Below, one piece after another: positions 46,206 through 54,894 of a stretch of 64,000 nucleotides of DNA (the stretch's first letter is position 1; every line of letters begins with the position of its first letter). The stretch covers positions 3,100,001 to 3,164,000 of the forward strand of contig OZ244900.1 of NCBI GenBank assembly GCA_965221595.1, read 5' to 3'. The notes under the pieces were generated by a model. It saw nothing but the letters and a program-made list of their open reading frames with translations. It did no database searches and had not been told where the DNA came from. This DNA comes from JAAXGX01 sp965221595. GTDB lineage: Bacteria; Acidobacteriota; Vicinamibacteria; Vicinamibacterales; UBA8438. The position numbers and the translations under genes were made by a program.

Positions 46206-48053
46206 CTACCTCCCTTCCACCGAGAAGGCGAGCAGGACGTTCCCCGGCATGAAGCCGAGGATGCTGTATCCCGAGTTGACGAAGACGGTCCCGCCCGCCA
46301 CCGTCGGTCCCGGACCGTTCAGCGCACCCCCGCTCGCCGGCACGCCGTTGACGGTCGTGTACTCGCGGACGGTGTCGACGTCCCAGATGACGCGGCCGGT
46401 GGCGGTGTCGTAGGCGCGCAGGTGACCGTCGAGGCTCCCCGAGAAGACGACGCCCGGAATGCTGGTCACCGCGGCCGGTTGGCCGGTGTTGCAGCCGGCG
46501 CGCGACCCGCAGGTGTCCTGGAACGGGGGCGCGTCCCACACGGTCGCGCCGTCGCCGGTGCGCACCGCAGTGAGGCCGCCGGCGTCGCCCGGCCCCTTCT
46601 CGAACGCCTCCGAGCTCGCGGCGAACGTCAGCTCGCCGTCGGTGGCGATGCCCCACTCGATGCCGCCGAGGATGCCGCCGTCGCCGACGCGCGTCTCCCA
46701 CGCGATGGCGCCCGTGTCGGGATCGAGACCGTACAGCACGCCCGACTTCTGTCCCGCCAGCAGCAATTCGCGCCCGTCGTCCACCGTGGTAAGCACGGGC
46801 GAACTCCCGAAGTCGTGGTCCGGCCCCTCGTCCTCGGGGCAATTGGCGCGGCCTTCCGGCGTGGTTTCGAAGCAGGCGATGTTCCAGGCGTCACCGGGCA
46901 GCGTCTGCTGCGTCCACAGGATGCGCCCGGTGTCCATGGCCAGCGCCATGATGGCGTCGCTCTCGGGGGCGGCCGGTGCCGTGTAGCTGTCGCCGGTGGC
47001 GACGTACAGGCGGTTGCGGGCTGGATCGAGCGTCGGCGCGGACCAGATGGCGGCGCCTGACGGGCCCCAGAGCTGCGTACCGATGCGGTTGCGCACGGTC
47101 GGCCGCGGCTCCTCCTGGATGGTGCGCGTCTTCCAGATCCGACTGCCGTCGGCGGTATCGAGGGCCACCACGCTACCGATGAACGTGCAGCATTCGTAGG
47201 TCGGCATCGCGCCCGACCCTTCCTCGAGCGACGAGACCGGTACGTAGAGCCGTCCGTCGTGGAGCGCGGGGGCGCCGGTAATCATCGCGTCGCCGTGGTC
47301 GTCCACCCGCACCTTCCAGTGCGCCTCGCCGCTGGCCACGTCGACTGCGTAGACATTGGCGAACGAGTCTCCGAAGTAGACGACCGCCTCGCCGCTGCCG
47401 GGGTGCGGGCCGACCGACGGGGCCGACCGCACGCCGCCGTCGGCCTCGAAGATCCAGTCGATGCAGCCGCTGTCGGCATCGAGTGCGTAGACGAGACCGT
47501 TGCGGCTGCCGACGAAGACGCGGCCGCCGACCACGCTCGCCTGCGACCCGGAGGCTGTAACGCCCGGGAAGCCGAACGCCCACTTGAGCGCCAGCCGTGG
47601 CACGTCCTCGACGGTCAGCCCGGCCGCCTCGGCCGACTGGAAACGGGTGTTGCGCAGCCCGGCGCCCCAGCCGTTCCAGGCCGGACCAGCGAGAGCAGCG
47701 TCGCTGCCGGCCGGCGCGGTGCAGTAGGCGCTGGTGGGGATCACCTCCAGCGGGTCCAGGTAGGAGCCGGGCGGGCGGCCCGTGACGTACTCCGCCACCG
47801 CCCGCCGCTCGGCCGCCGTCAGCGCCGCGCCCTGCCGGCGCATGCTGAACGTGCTGAGGGCGATCTCGACGTCCTCGGGCGTGCGCTGCCGGAGCATCTC
47901 GCGCGTCGGCATGCGCGGCATCGAGCCCTCATGGCAGCGGGCACAATGCTGCCGGTAGACCTGCGCGCCGTCCGGGGGCGGCTGGGCGGCCGACGTGCGA
48001 CCGCCCGCACCGCACAAGACAACCGCCACCGTCACGATGAATAGCGAACGCAT
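46206..48053 (-). CDS. secreted cytochrome c / PQQ-type propeller dehydrogenase (polyvinyl-alcohol-dehydrogenase-like)
   Basis: A 615-residue periplasmic protein. A signal (LFIVTVAVVLCGAGGRTSAA) is followed by a small cytochrome c domain with CARCHEG (near residue 38). An eight-bladed quinoprotein propeller then carries repeated blade ends (LVYALDADSGCIDWIFEADG, VYAVDVASGEAHWKVRVDD, LRAYDTATGRVIWDVDTV). The cytochrome-propeller fusion is that of polyvinyl-alcohol dehydrogenase-like enzymes, which oxidise alcohols with PQQ and pass electrons to haem. Substrate unknown. It lies between a PQQ sugar dehydrogenase gene (22 bases upstream) and a WYL regulator gene. Confidence 0.85.
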   Translation of the reverse strand: MRSLFIVTVAVVLCGAGGRTSAAQPPPDGAQVYRQHCARCHEGSMPRMPTREMLRQRTPEDVEIALSTFSMRRQGAALTAAERRAVAEYVTGRPPGSYLDPLEVIPTSAYCTAPAGSDAALAGPAWNGWGAGLRNTRFQSAEAAGLTVEDVPRLALKWAFGFPGVTASGSQASVVGGRVFVGSRNGLVYALDADSGCIDWIFEADGGVRSAPSVGPHPGSGEAVVYFGDSFANVYAVDVASGEAHWKVRVDDHGDAMITGAPALHDGRLYVPVSSLEEGSGAMPTYECCTFIGSVVALDTADGSRIWKTRTIQEEPRPTVRNRIGTQLWGPSGAAIWSAPTLDPARNRLYVATGDSYTAPAAPESDAIMALAMDTGRILWTQQTLPGDAWNIACFETTPEGRANCPEDEGPDHDFGSSPVLTTVDDGRELLLAGQKSGVLYGLDPDTGAIAWETRVGDGGILGGIEWGIATDGELTFAASSEAFEKGPGDAGGLTAVRTGDGATVWDAPPFQDTCGSRAGCNTGQPAAVTSIPGVVFSGSLDGHLRAYDTATGRVIWDVDTVREYTTVNGVPASGGALNGPGPTVAGGTVFVNSGYSILGFMPGNVLLAFSVEGR

Positions 48054-48075
48054 GAGTCCTCCTGACGCCGACCCG

Positions 48076-49320
48076 TCACTCGGCCGGCTCGATGCGCAGC
48101 AGCCCCGCCTCGCAGGCATCCGGGTCGCTGCCGAGGAAGGCGCCGCCCGTCAGCACGTACAGCAGGCCGTCCGGACCCTGTTCGACGTCGCGGATACGCT
48201 GCCGCAGATCGGCCAGCAGCCATTCGCGGCGCTGTTCCAGACCCTGCCGGTTGAACTCGATCCGCTCCACGTGACCGGTCCGCGCGACGCGGCCGATCAT
48301 CAGCGAGCCCGCGAACAGGTTGCCGCGCCAGCCGGGGAACCGGTCGCCCGTGTAGAAGACCAGCCCTGACGGCGCGATCGACGGCACCCACACGATCTCC
48401 GGCTGCTCGAACGCCGCCTGCCACGGCTGCTCGGTAACGCGGACGCCGAAGTACTCCCGCGAGTAGGAGACGTCGGGCCAGCCGTAGTTGCCCCCCGGCA
48501 GAATGACGTTGACCTCGTCACCGCCCATCACCCCATGCTCGCTCGCCCAGGGCTGGCCGGTGTCGGGGTGGATGGCGAGCCCCATCGGGTTGCGATGGCC
48601 GAGCGAGAAGATCTCGGGCGCCGCGCCGGCGCGACCCGCGAACGGATTGTCGTCCGGGACGCTGCCGTCGCCGCGCAGCCGCAGCACCTTGCCGACATGG
48701 CTGGCCGGGTCCTGAGCCCGCGAGCGATTCCCGCCGAAGGCGCCCCCGACCGTCATGTAGAGCATGCCGTCGGGTGCGAACGCCAGCCGCGCCGCGCCGC
48801 CGCCCGGCGTGCTCTCGGAGACGAACAGGTCGCGCACCTCGGCGAGGGCCGCACCCTCGAAGCGGCCGCGGGCCAGCGCCACCCGGGAGCCGTCCTCGGC
48901 CGGCTTCGAGTAGGTCAAGTAGACGAACCGGTTCTCCGCGAACGCCGGGTGCACCGCAACGTCCATCAGACCCGCCAGAGGCGTCTCGGTGTACACCTCG
49001 GGCACCCCCGCGATGGGCTGCGTGTCGAGGCGGTCATTGCGGATCCGCCGCAGCGCGCCGAGGCGCTCCGTGACCAGCGCGCTCCCGTCCGGCAGGAACG
49101 CCAGGCCCCAGGGGCAGGTCAATCCCCGGGTGACGACAACCATCCGGATCCGCTGCCCCGTGGCCGTATCGTACACGCGGGGCCCGTCCGGGAGGGGCAC
49201 TGCCGGGATGCCCTCGGCCGCGAACGGTTCGGCCGCGGGGGCGTCCTGTTGCGCGCCGGGCGCGGGCGGCGCGACGAGCGCCAGCAGCGTCGCGGCGAGC
49301 AGCGCGGTCGGTCTGTTCAT
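48076..49320 (-). CDS. PQQ-dependent sugar dehydrogenase (soluble aldose dehydrogenase type)
   Basis: A 414-residue secreted six-bladed propeller of the GDH-B/Asd family: LTCPWGLAFLPDGSALVTER, AGLMDVAVHPAFAENRFVYL, GGAARLAFAPDGMLYMTVGG, IFSLGHRNPMGLAIHPDTG and the HGVMGGDEVNVILPGGNYGW block with the catalytic His and calcium ligands. These oxidise aldose sugars to lactones with PQQ. The N-terminal signal ends near APGAQQ. It is the first gene of the string with the PVA-dehydrogenase-like gene and the WYL regulator. Electrons likely pass to soluble cytochrome c, which the next gene's product carries. Confidence 0.88.
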   Translation of the reverse strand: MNRPTALLAATLLALVAPPAPGAQQDAPAAEPFAAEGIPAVPLPDGPRVYDTATGQRIRMVVVTRGLTCPWGLAFLPDGSALVTERLGALRRIRNDRLDTQPIAGVPEVYTETPLAGLMDVAVHPAFAENRFVYLTYSKPAEDGSRVALARGRFEGAALAEVRDLFVSESTPGGGAARLAFAPDGMLYMTVGGAFGGNRSRAQDPASHVGKVLRLRGDGSVPDDNPFAGRAGAAPEIFSLGHRNPMGLAIHPDTGQPWASEHGVMGGDEVNVILPGGNYGWPDVSYSREYFGVRVTEQPWQAAFEQPEIVWVPSIAPSGLVFYTGDRFPGWRGNLFAGSLMIGRVARTGHVERIEFNRQGLEQRREWLLADLRQRIRDVEQGPDGLLYVLTGGAFLGSDPDACEAGLLRIEPAE

Positions 49321-49431
49321 GCGGGTTCTCCGACGGCTGGAGACGACCGTCGCCCCATGCTATCGCACCTGCGGGCGTCGCGGGGCGCGGCGGCGCTTGA
49401 CTTGTTCCGGGCACGGGTGTAGGAAATCCCG

Positions 49432-49698
49432 TGCGACTGCGGCGGGGCGGCGGGGTACTTCCTGCAGATCGTGCAGTCGCCGGACACGGTGTCGATCTTC
49501 TACGCTCCCGGACAGGGACAGGGGTGGCAGCGCATCATTCCGGTGACCGACCGGCCGCATCTCCCGTCGGATGTCCACCAGTGGCGGGGCGATTCGCGCG
49601 GCCGATGGGAAGGCGACGCCCTGGTCGTCGACGTCACCAACTTCAGCACCAAGACCGACTTCCAGGGCTCCCGCGAGAACCGCGACCCGCTGCGCTGA
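49432..49698 (+). pseudogene. DLQGxW-family gene fragment (middle part only)
   Basis: An open stretch with no good start encodes YFLQIVQSPDTVSIFY, GQGQGWQRIIPVTDRPHLPS, HQWRGDSRGRWEGDALVVDV and TNFSTKTDFQG, then stops at RDPLR. This is the middle of a DLQGxW protein. The signal, DLQGIW, RTS motif and the C-terminal CHEGNY are all absent. It is closer to copy 2 (2830-4047) than to the others, since both share GQGQGWQR and VTDRPHLPSDV. It ends seven bases before the msrP ATG. It is probably debris from a deletion between paralogues or from rearrangement. Confidence 0.75.
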
Positions 49699-49705
49699 AG
49701 CGCGA

Positions 49706-50779
49706 ATGACCACGCGATACCGGGCCGACGTCCCGTCGCAGCGCGTCACGCCGCCGGAGGTCTTCCTCGACCGGCGCCGGTTCCTGGCCGCCCTCGGCGG
49801 CGGTCTGCTCGCCGCGCCGCCGGCGACGGGGACCGCAGCCTCGCGTGCGGCCCGGACGCCCCAGGCGGCGCTGCTCGACGTCCCGCTCCAGCGGCCGGAC
49901 GTCTTTCCGGCCACGCGCAACGCGGACTACGCCCTGCCCCGCCGCGTCGTCAACGCCGCCCCCATCCTCGGCCGGTCGAGCGGCCGGACCGACACGCGGG
50001 CCCCAACGCCCCGCGATGTCGCCGCCGCCCACAACAACTTCTACGAGTTTCTCGCGGGGCGCGGCGGCCCCGTCTGGCAGTTCTGCGGCGACTTCGAGGT
50101 CGAGCCGTGGCGGGTGGCGGTCGGCGGCGAGTGCCGCCGACCGCAGACGCTGGACCTCGACGACCTGTTCGCCTTCGACCACGAGGAGCGCTTGTACCAC
50201 TTCCGCTGCGTCGAGCGCTGGGCCATGAACGTGCCCTGGTCGGGCTTCCCGCTGAGCCGGCTGCTCGAGCGCGTCGAGCCGACCGCCGCGGCGCGCTACG
50301 TCCGCTTCGAGACGATCGTCGTCCGCGACCAGATGCCCGGCGTGCGAACCGCGGGCTGGTACCCCTGGCCGTATCACGAGGGGCTGCGGCTCGACGAGGC
50401 CATGAACGAGCTCGTGCTGGTGGTGACGGGCGTCTACGGCGAGCCGCTGCTACGCCAGCACGGCGCGCCGGTACGGATTATCGTGCCCTGGAAATACGGC
50501 TACAAGAGCCCGAAGTCCATCGTGAAGATCGAGCTGGTGCGCGACCAGCCGCCCACGTTCTGGCAGGCGGAGCAGCCGCACGAGTACGGCTTCCTGTCGA
50601 ACGTGAACCCGAACGTACCGCACCCGCGCTGGCCCCAGAACACCTCGTACTGGCTCGACACGGAGGACAGCTTCGTGACCCCGATCTTCAACGGCTACGA
50701 GCAGTACGTGGCGCACTTGTACCCTGCGGAGCCGCGCCGGCGCCAGCAGCCGCTCCGGCCGGGTCAGATCGCGCGCTGA
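49706..50779 (+). CDS. msrP: MsrP-like molybdenum protein-methionine-sulfoxide reductase, catalytic subunit
   Basis: A 357-residue Tat-exported molybdopterin protein of the sulfite oxidase fold (MsrP/YedY). The signal LDRRRFLAALGGGLLAA lies near residues 21-37. The Mo-ligand Cys is in YHFRCVERWAMNVPWSGFPL, and VRIIVPWKYGYKSPKSIVKI and TSYWLDTEDSFVTP are further family blocks. MsrP repairs oxidised methionine in periplasmic proteins with electrons from the haem membrane protein MsrQ. No msrQ gene follows; the nearest membrane oxidoreductase-like gene is the PepSY protein at 51878. ATG 49706 lies seven bases after the DLQGxW fragment. Confidence 0.87.
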   Translation: MTTRYRADVPSQRVTPPEVFLDRRRFLAALGGGLLAAPPATGTAASRAARTPQAALLDVPLQRPDVFPATRNADYALPRRVVNAAPILGRSSGRTDTRAPTPRDVAAAHNNFYEFLAGRGGPVWQFCGDFEVEPWRVAVGGECRRPQTLDLDDLFAFDHEERLYHFRCVERWAMNVPWSGFPLSRLLERVEPTAAARYVRFETIVVRDQMPGVRTAGWYPWPYHEGLRLDEAMNELVLVVTGVYGEPLLRQHGAPVRIIVPWKYGYKSPKSIVKIELVRDQPPTFWQAEQPHEYGFLSNVNPNVPHPRWPQNTSYWLDTEDSFVTPIFNGYEQYVAHLYPAEPRRRQQPLRPGQIAR

Positions 50780-50834
50780 TCCGCCGGCGCCTGCGCGGCG
50801 GGGCGCTCCGCTGCGCGGACGGGGCGCGAAGGTA

Positions 50835-50840
50835 TACAAT
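50835..50840 (+). promoter_or_regulatory. -10 box (TACAAT) of DLQGxW copy 5
   Basis: TATACAAT (50833-50840) gives overlapping -10 hexamers 26 bases before ATG 50867. The leader has a strong AGGAGG at 50854-50859. Confidence 0.55.
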
Positions 50841-50866
50841 GAGCGGGTTTTCCAGGAGGTGATTGG

Positions 50867-51835
50867 ATGAGTCATCGGTTGCTGACAGTCTTGGTGGCCG
50901 TCTTGGCGGTCGGGGTGCTCGCGCCCATGGCCGGCGCCCAGGACGTGCCGCGCACGCCGTGGAACACGCCGGACCTGCAGGGAGTCTGGGACTTCCGCAG
51001 CCTCACGCCGATGGAGCGGCCTGCCGATCAGGCCGAGACCTTCACGGCGGAGGAGGCGGCGGAGTTCTCGGAGGAGACCATTCGCCGGCGGAGCCGCGAC
51101 TCCGACACGTCGGACCGCGTCGTGCCGTACAACGACTTCTGGTTCGACGAGGGCACGTCGGTTACCACCGAGCGGACCTCGCTCATCGTCGACCCGCCCA
51201 GCGGGCGCATTCCGTCCCTGACCGCCGCCGCCATGGAGCGGCAGGCAGCGGCGCGCAGGGCGCGCGCCGGGGTGGGTGGCCATGAGCCGACGCCGGGCGG
51301 GTTCGTCGAGGACCTCGGCCCCGGCGGGCTGCAGGTGCGTTGCATCCTCGGGTTCAATTCGGGCCCCCCGATGGCGCCCAGCGCGTACAACAACAACGTG
51401 CAGGTGCTCCAGACCGAGGACATGGTCGTGCTGTACGCCGAGATGAACCACAAGGCACGCTTCGTGCCGCTCGACGGGCGGCCGCATCTCGACTCGAACA
51501 TCCGGCAGTGGACCGGCGACTCGCGCGGCTACTGGGACGGCGACACGCTGGTGGTGGAGACCCGCAACTTCCTGCGCGAGACCAACTTCCAGCGCGGCGC
51601 GACCACGCAGCACCTCACGTTGACCGAGCGCCTCACGCGGGTGGACGCGAACACGCTGCAGTACGAGGTGACCGTCGACGATCCGACGGTGTGGACCACG
51701 CCCTGGACGTTCTCGGTGCCGATGCAGCTAAACTCGGAGCCGATCTACGAGTACGCCTGCCACGAGGGCAACTACGGCCTGTACAACATCCTCGCCGGCG
51801 CGGTGGCCGACGAGATGCCTGCGGGCTCGCGATAG
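50867..51835 (+). CDS. secreted DLQGxW-family protein, copy 5
   Basis: A 322-residue exported family member. The signal (LLTVLVAVLAVGVLAPMAGA, residues 5-24) precedes TPWNTPDLQGVW. ERTSLIVDPPSGRIPSLT, QVRCILGFNSGPPMAPSAYN, GDSRGYWDGDTLVVETRNFL and YACHEGNYGLYNILAGAVAD follow. Slight changes from consensus are GYWDGD for GRWEGD and NTPDLQG for GDPDLQG. The RC-to-GPPM block is shared with copy 1. It has one of the clearest promoter and ribosome-binding-site arrangements in the window. A 17-base-pair hairpin lies 22 bases after the stop. Function unknown. Confidence 0.88.
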   Translation: MSHRLLTVLVAVLAVGVLAPMAGAQDVPRTPWNTPDLQGVWDFRSLTPMERPADQAETFTAEEAAEFSEETIRRRSRDSDTSDRVVPYNDFWFDEGTSVTTERTSLIVDPPSGRIPSLTAAAMERQAAARRARAGVGGHEPTPGGFVEDLGPGGLQVRCILGFNSGPPMAPSAYNNNVQVLQTEDMVVLYAEMNHKARFVPLDGRPHLDSNIRQWTGDSRGYWDGDTLVVETRNFLRETNFQRGATTQHLTLTERLTRVDANTLQYEVTVDDPTVWTTPWTFSVPMQLNSEPIYEYACHEGNYGLYNILAGAVADEMPAGSR

Positions 51836-51857
51836 CAGCGGCGGGAAGCACTTCGCG

Positions 51858-51897
51858 GGCGTACCGTACCCTCGGTCTCACGAGGGTACGGTACGCC
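51858..51897. terminator. strong bidirectional hairpin terminator
   Basis: Two perfectly complementary 17-base arms (51858-51874 and 51881-51897) enclose a six-base loop. It sits between the convergent DLQGxW copy 5 and PepSY genes, and the last codons and TGA of the PepSY gene lie inside it. On the plus strand GTGTTT follows; on the minus strand no T-tract follows. Confidence 0.7.
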
Positions 51898-53473
51898 GTG
51901 TTTCCGTCGCGGTGCGCGCCGGAAGCGTCCCGCCGAGCGCCCGCCGCATCCGTCTCAGCCCCAGCCACAACCCGATACCGCTGCTCGCCAGCCCGCCCAG
52001 GCTCAGCGCGATGAGGCCGATATCCCACAGCGGACGCCGGTCGTGCCAGAAGGCGAAGTCCAGGCTGTGCAGACCGTTGAACAGCCAGCGCTCGATGCGG
52101 TTGAGGCGGTGGACGCTCGTCAGCACGCGGCTCAACCCGGGATCGATGTACAGCCAGGTCTCGCCCGGATCAGCGAGCTTCACGCGCAGCACCGGCAGCG
52201 GCGTCTGCCGGGCGCGCGAATAGTAGTACGAGTCGTAGTCGTCCAGCAGCACCGCCTCGACCACCGGCGCCTCGGGCACGGCGGCCGTGAGACGCGCCAG
52301 GAGCGACTCGACGCTGAAGCCACGCTCGCGGACCGCTAGCGTCTCGGCCGCGACGAGCAGCCGGTCGCGTTCCGCGCGGCCCGTGACGTAGTACGGCTGG
52401 TGCAGGCGCTCCGCGCGACCACCGGCGGCGGACGGCGCGGGCGCCAGTCGCACGACGTAGTACGGTTCGTCCTGAATCCGGCGCAGCTCCACCTCGCGGA
52501 CACCGCGGCCGCCCGTCAACCCGCGCCAGGCAACGGGATCGACCGCCGGGAACCGCTGCAGGTCGAGCGGCCCGCCCGTGAACGCGTCGCGCGGCACCTC
52601 CAGCCCGCGCGCGTTGGTCCAGGCGTATGGTTCCATCGACAGCAGCCCGCTGAACACCCAGGTGAGCGTGACCACGCCGAAGACGACACCAGTCACGTAG
52701 TGCCACCGCATCCAGCCGGTGTAGGGAATGCGCGCGGCGACATCTCCCTGCCGCCGACCGGCCGCGGGCCGGCGCCAGCGGAACTGCGTCACGCCGAGTA
52801 CGAGCCCGACGACGGCCAGCACGCAGCCCAGCGTCGCGCTCCAGACGACGACGCGGTACCACAGCGGCTGATCGAGACGCAGCGCCGCAAAGTAGAACCA
52901 GTGCGGGATGGCGCCCATCCAGGCCAGTGCGCGGCTGCGGCGCGTCGTCAGCATCGCGACCTCGGCCGAGCGGGGCGAGACGTACACCTCTGTGCCGGCC
53001 CGGTCGTCGACCTCGAACTTGTGGAGCGGCAGCGCGCCGCCGTAAGTCAGGGTCCACTGGTCGGGCCGGGTCAGTGTGCCGGCATGGCGCAGTCGCGCCT
53101 CGGAAACGCCGGTGAAGCGGCTGGCGACGGTGCGCGCTTGCGCGCGGCCGACGGCCTCGAGGCGCTCGCCCGTGTCGGCGAAGACCGTCGACTCGTCGAA
53201 GCGGTAGGCGGGCCGGTCCAGCACCATCAGCAGCGCCGCGCGCGCCGGCCAGCGCCAGACACCGGCGCGGTCGGCCGCCTCGGCCGGCGTCAGCCGCACG
53301 CGCGACAGGTCGAGGTCGGCCAGCCGCTCGAGCCGCAGTTGGGGCGTGACGCGCGGCATGTCGCCCGTGTACATCATGACGATGCCGGAGGCGAACCAGA
53401 CGACGAACAGCAGGCTGAGCGGAATACCCAGGTAGCGATGGACGCGGATCAGCCACTTGCGCAGCACAGGCAT
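51878..53473 (-). CDS. PepSY-associated transmembrane protein
   Basis: A 531-residue inner-membrane protein of the PepSY_TM/PiuB-like type. Four membrane helices are visible: near residue 12-35 (YLGIPLSLLFVVWFASGIVM), about 207-233 (VVVWSATLGCVLAVVGLVLG), about 255-278 (VVFGVVTLTWVFSGLL) and near 490-512 (LIALSLGGLASSGIGLWLGL). Large periplasmic loops with PepSY-like segments lie between (LPLHKFEVDDRAGTEVYVSP; TWLYIDPGLSRVLTS). Conserved His (VHRYLG, WMRWHYVTG, LHSLDFAFWHD) suggest haem or metal binding. Members act in siderophore or metal reduction. It could stand in as an electron donor for MsrP, but that is conjecture. Confidence 0.82.
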   Translation of the reverse strand: MPVLRKWLIRVHRYLGIPLSLLFVVWFASGIVMMYTGDMPRVTPQLRLERLADLDLSRVRLTPAEAADRAGVWRWPARAALLMVLDRPAYRFDESTVFADTGERLEAVGRAQARTVASRFTGVSEARLRHAGTLTRPDQWTLTYGGALPLHKFEVDDRAGTEVYVSPRSAEVAMLTTRRSRALAWMGAIPHWFYFAALRLDQPLWYRVVVWSATLGCVLAVVGLVLGVTQFRWRRPAAGRRQGDVAARIPYTGWMRWHYVTGVVFGVVTLTWVFSGLLSMEPYAWTNARGLEVPRDAFTGGPLDLQRFPAVDPVAWRGLTGGRGVREVELRRIQDEPYYVVRLAPAPSAAGGRAERLHQPYYVTGRAERDRLLVAAETLAVRERGFSVESLLARLTAAVPEAPVVEAVLLDDYDSYYYSRARQTPLPVLRVKLADPGETWLYIDPGLSRVLTSVHRLNRIERWLFNGLHSLDFAFWHDRRPLWDIGLIALSLGGLASSGIGLWLGLRRMRRALGGTLPARTATETRRTVPS

Positions 53474-53544
53474 CGTGCTTCAACGATACGTCAGCGATGT
53501 CGAGCCCGGCCACCCGCGGCCGACCGTCCCTGCCGGTTCGGCCG

Positions 53545-53550
53545 TATAAT
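53545..53550 (+). promoter_or_regulatory. -10 box (TATAAT) of DLQGxW copy 6
   Basis: A perfect TATAAT lies 31 bases before ATG 53582, with GGGAGG (53570-53575) in the leader. No clear -35 element. Confidence 0.6.
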
Positions 53551-53581
53551 CTCGGCGACTGGAAGCCAAGGGAGGTCGACC

Positions 53582-54547
53582 ATGCGCAGTCGAGTCGCGG
53601 CGGTCGTACTGGCGGCAATCCTCGCGCCGCTCCCCGCAGCAGCCCAGGCCGTCTCCGACGGGGTCCGCCCCCGTACGCCGTGGGGTGACCCCGACCTGCA
53701 GGGGCAGTGGAACAGCCAAACGTCCACGCCGCTCGAGCGTCCGCTCGACGGGCCGCTGGCCGGCCGCGAGGCCCTGAGTGAGAACGAGGCGGAAACCATC
53801 GAGACCGCCAACCGGGCCGCGTTCGACCTGCCGCCGCGCGAGGGTAGCGTGGGCAACTACAACGCGTTCTGGCGGGACATCGGTCAGCCGCTGACGCGCA
53901 CGTCCCTGATCGTCGATCCGCCCGACGGGCGGATTCCGCCCCTGTCGGCGGAAGGCGCGGCGCGCATCGCCGCCGAGCGCGCGGAGCGCAGCACGCGCGG
54001 CCCAGCCGACTCGCCCGACACCTACCAGGACCTCTCACCCTGGACGCGCTGCATTTCGCGCGGTTGGAACGGCATCGGGAGCTGGTACAGCAGCAACTAC
54101 CAGATCTTCCAAGCGCCTGGCTACGTCATCGTCTTCCAGGAGCTCATCCACGAGGCGCGCATCATCCCGCTCGACGGACGCCCCCATGTGTCCGAGTCCA
54201 TCCGGTTGTGGATGGGCGATTCGCGCGGCCGCTGGGAGGGCGACACGCTGGTGGTCGAGACGACCCGTTTCAGCCCCAAGACGAACTACCAGGGCTCGCG
54301 CGATACGCTGCGTCTCACCGAGCGCTACACGCGGGTTGACGCGGACACGATCGACTACCGGTTCACCGTCGACGATCCGCACACCTTCACGCGTCCTTGG
54401 ACGGTCGCGCGGCCGATGACGCGCATCGCAGACCGCCGTTCGATCTTCGAGTACGCCTGCCACGAGGGGAACTACTCCATGGCGGGCATCCTGGCGGGCG
54501 CGCGAGCTGCCGAGCGCGCCGCGGCGGCCGGCGGGAACGGACGGTAG
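53582..54547 (+). CDS. secreted DLQGxW-family protein, copy 6
   Basis: A 321-residue exported member, close to the family consensus. The signal (VAAVVLAAILAPLPAAAQA, residues 5-23) is followed by TPWGDPDLQGQW, TSTPLERPLDGPLAGREALS, TRTSLIVDPPDGRIPPLSA, WTRCISRGWNGIGSWYSSN, YVIVFQELIHEARIIPLDG, GDSRGRWEGDTLVVETTRFS and YACHEGNYSMAGILAGARAA. A short Ala/Gly tail ends it. Family members in this window differ mostly between the RC motif and the GYxIVFQE strand, which may be the ligand-selecting part (inference). A 98-codon gene follows after eight bases. Confidence 0.88.
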   Translation: MRSRVAAVVLAAILAPLPAAAQAVSDGVRPRTPWGDPDLQGQWNSQTSTPLERPLDGPLAGREALSENEAETIETANRAAFDLPPREGSVGNYNAFWRDIGQPLTRTSLIVDPPDGRIPPLSAEGAARIAAERAERSTRGPADSPDTYQDLSPWTRCISRGWNGIGSWYSSNYQIFQAPGYVIVFQELIHEARIIPLDGRPHVSESIRLWMGDSRGRWEGDTLVVETTRFSPKTNYQGSRDTLRLTERYTRVDADTIDYRFTVDDPHTFTRPWTVARPMTRIADRRSIFEYACHEGNYSMAGILAGARAAERAAAAGGNGR

Positions 54548-54555
54548 CCTGGACG

Positions 54556-54852
54556 ATGGACGAAGATTCCCGGGCGGACGCGGCAGAGGCGGCGGAAGAG
54601 CGGCCCGCGGTCGAGTTCACACTCGATCCCGACCGCCCCACGAAGCGCCCCGAACAGCTCGCGGCGCTCCTCGAGAGCGCATTGCGGCGGGAGTTTCCCG
54701 CGGCCGCGCGGGTCGTCGAGGTAGTGCACTCCGCGGAGGACGCGGTGATCAGTCTGCGCAACCTGGAGCAGGTCGACGGCAGCACCGCCGAGAAGGTGGC
54801 CCACCGCGCGCGGGTGGTCTACAACGACTTCATGATCAGTCCGTGGTACTGA
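54556..54852 (+). CDS. small acidic protein of unknown function
   Basis: A 98-residue soluble protein beginning MDEDSRADAAEAAEERPAVE. The middle (RPEQLAALLESALRREFPAA, RVVEVVHSAEDAVISLRNLE) looks alpha/beta. The end is ARVVYNDFMISPWY. I do not recognise a family. It starts eight bases after DLQGxW copy 6 and is presumably co-transcribed, but it has no signal peptide, so it would act in the cytoplasm. Convergent with the DUF423 gene. Confidence 0.65.
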   Translation: MDEDSRADAAEAAEERPAVEFTLDPDRPTKRPEQLAALLESALRREFPAAARVVEVVHSAEDAVISLRNLEQVDGSTAEKVAHRARVVYNDFMISPWY

Positions 54853-54878
54853 TTTTCGGCGGCTGGCGGCAGGGCCGC

Positions 54879-54893
54879 GGACGCCGGCCGTCC
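54879..54893. terminator. small hairpin between convergent genes
   Basis: GGACG (54879-54883) and CGTCC (54889-54893) pair across CCGGC, followed by TT on the plus strand and by the DUF423 stop codon. Weak. Confidence 0.3.
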
Positions 54894-54894
54894 T

